A stretch of 6,505 nucleotides of DNA from Clostridia bacterium. GTDB taxonomy: Bacteria > Bacillota_A > Clostridia > Oscillospirales > CAG-272. Both the position numbers and the translations under genes were made by a program. A model generated the notes under the pieces. That model made no database searches, had not been told where the DNA came from, and saw only the letters and a program-made list of their open reading frames with translations. How positions within the stretch are numbered: the first letter of the stretch is position 1; each line of letters starts with the position of its first letter. Location of the stretch: assembly GCA_017547395.1 (NCBI GenBank), contig JAFYPS010000010.1, forward strand, positions 1-6,505, read 5' to 3'. Of the stretch, positions 5,805 through 6,505 are shown piece after piece.

Positions 5805-6505
5805 ATATGTAAAACCGTACGCCACATACTTCATTTTAGGTCCGCTGTGTATGATCATAGAAGTACTTGGCGAAGTTATAATGCCAAAACTTTATTCACT
5901 TATCGTAAAGAAAGCAGAAACCCAGCTTACCGCCGACACAGGTTCAATATGGTTTGTAATCGGTATGGCTCTGCTTATGATTGCAGTTGCGATAATTATG
6001 ATGCTCGGCGGTATAGGCGGCGCGTACTTCGGAGCAAAAGCGTCTGTAAATTTCGGCAGCGACCTTCGACTCGACCTATACAAAAAGGTACAGAAATTCT
6101 CTTTTGCCAACATCGACAAGTTCCGTACAGGCTCACTTATAACAAGACTTACCAACGACGTTACGCAGCTGCAGAACTTTGTTAATATGCTTCTCCGTAT
6201 GTTCTTAAGAACTCCCGGAATGCTGATAGGCGCGGTAATTATGACAATCACCATCAGCCCGAAACTTGCTCTCGTTCTCGCCTTTGCCATACCAAGTCTT
6301 GCGGCACTCCTTTTTGTAGTGATGAAGGTAGGTTTCCCACGCTTTGGAATTATGCAGTCTAAAGTGGATGCACTCAACAACACCGTTGGCGAAAATTTCA
6401 CAAATATCCGCGTTGTAAAATCTTTTGTACGCGAAGATTTTGAAGAAGAAAAGTTCGACGAATCAAACGAAAACCTCCGCGCAGCTGCTCTTAGCGCAAT
6501 GAACA
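5788..6505 (+). CDS. ABC exporter subunit (membrane plus expected ATPase domain), 3' end cut off
   Basis: The frame opens at ATG 5788 and runs 239 codons to the window edge. AAGGAG at 5775-5780 is 7 bases before the ATG, and the gene overlaps marR by 17 bases, so the two are co-expressed. The visible part is the N-terminal ABC transporter membrane domain of the exporter type (PF00664): hydrophobic segments at about 12-33, 55-80 and 140-182, with an intracellular-loop signature FANIDKFRTGSLITRLTNDV (105-124) and a second coupling-loop region, NTVGENFTNIRVVKSFVRE (198-216). Family members continue to about 570-600 residues with a C-terminal ATPase domain; that part is outside the window. Such MarR-linked exporters usually come as two adjacent half-transporters forming a heterodimer that pumps drugs or lipids outward. 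A second subunit gene would be expected just downstream, which cannot be checked here. Confidence 0.93.
   Translation, partial: MKRWLKYVKPYATYFILGPLCMIIEVLGEVIMPKLYSLIVKKAETQLTADTGSIWFVIGMALLMIAVAIIMMLGGIGGAYFGAKASVNFGSDLRLDLYKKVQKFSFANIDKFRTGSLITRLTNDVTQLQNFVNMLLRMFLRTPGMLIGAVIMTITISPKLALVLAFAIPSLAALLFVVMKVGFPRFGIMQSKVDALNNTVGENFTNIRVVKSFVREDFEEEKFDESNENLRAAALSAMN

Overview
The window looks like chromosomal DNA from a low-to-mid GC Firmicute, most likely an anaerobic gut or rumen type member of the Clostridia. The grounds are strong AGGAG-type ribosome binding sites, tight gene packing, an oxygen-sensitive PflX-type radical SAM protein, a chromosomal TraX-family protein, and a MarR/ABC-exporter operon. 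Genus or species cannot be told from the sequence alone.

Layout. Two divergent transcription units start from a roughly 150 bp intergenic region (5172-5324). Leftward (- strand) runs a six-gene, apparently single operon: TraX-family membrane protein (5171-4377), PflX-like radical SAM protein (4380-3481), three tandem paralogous cytoplasmic SGNH/GDSL hydrolases (copy A 3478-2480, copy B 2425-1427, copy C 1427-432), and a YbaK/EbsC-family Cys-tRNA(Pro) deacylase (432 to beyond position 1, C-terminus cut by the window). Genes overlap by 1-4 bases or are 2 bases apart, except for a 54 bp gap between hydrolases A and B. Rightward (+ strand) are a MarR-family regulator (5325-5804) and a multidrug-type ABC exporter subunit (5788 to beyond 6505), which overlap by 17 bases. 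The regulator has a clear sigma-A promoter with GTTAA half-sites just downstream, a classic self-repression arrangement.

The most notable content is the tandem triplication of the SGNH hydrolase. Copies B and C are clearly closer to each other than to A, and all three keep the catalytic Ser/Asp/His motifs. The A-B gap carries a 31 bp perfect repeat of the 3' end of the radical SAM gene, including its last coding codons. This suggests that the first duplication unit was 'radical SAM 3' tail + hydrolase'. The B-C and C-ybaK junctions are both TAATG stop/start overlaps.

Functional reading. TraX-family proteins are membrane acyltransferase-like, and SGNH hydrolases are commonly deacylases. The operon could therefore handle acyl (for example acetyl) groups on some small molecule or saccharide, but this is inference. 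The radical SAM protein's substrate is unknown, and YbaK may simply be a translational-quality-control gene that shares the transcript. No RNA genes, CRISPR arrays, insertion sequences, attachment sites or convincing terminators were seen.
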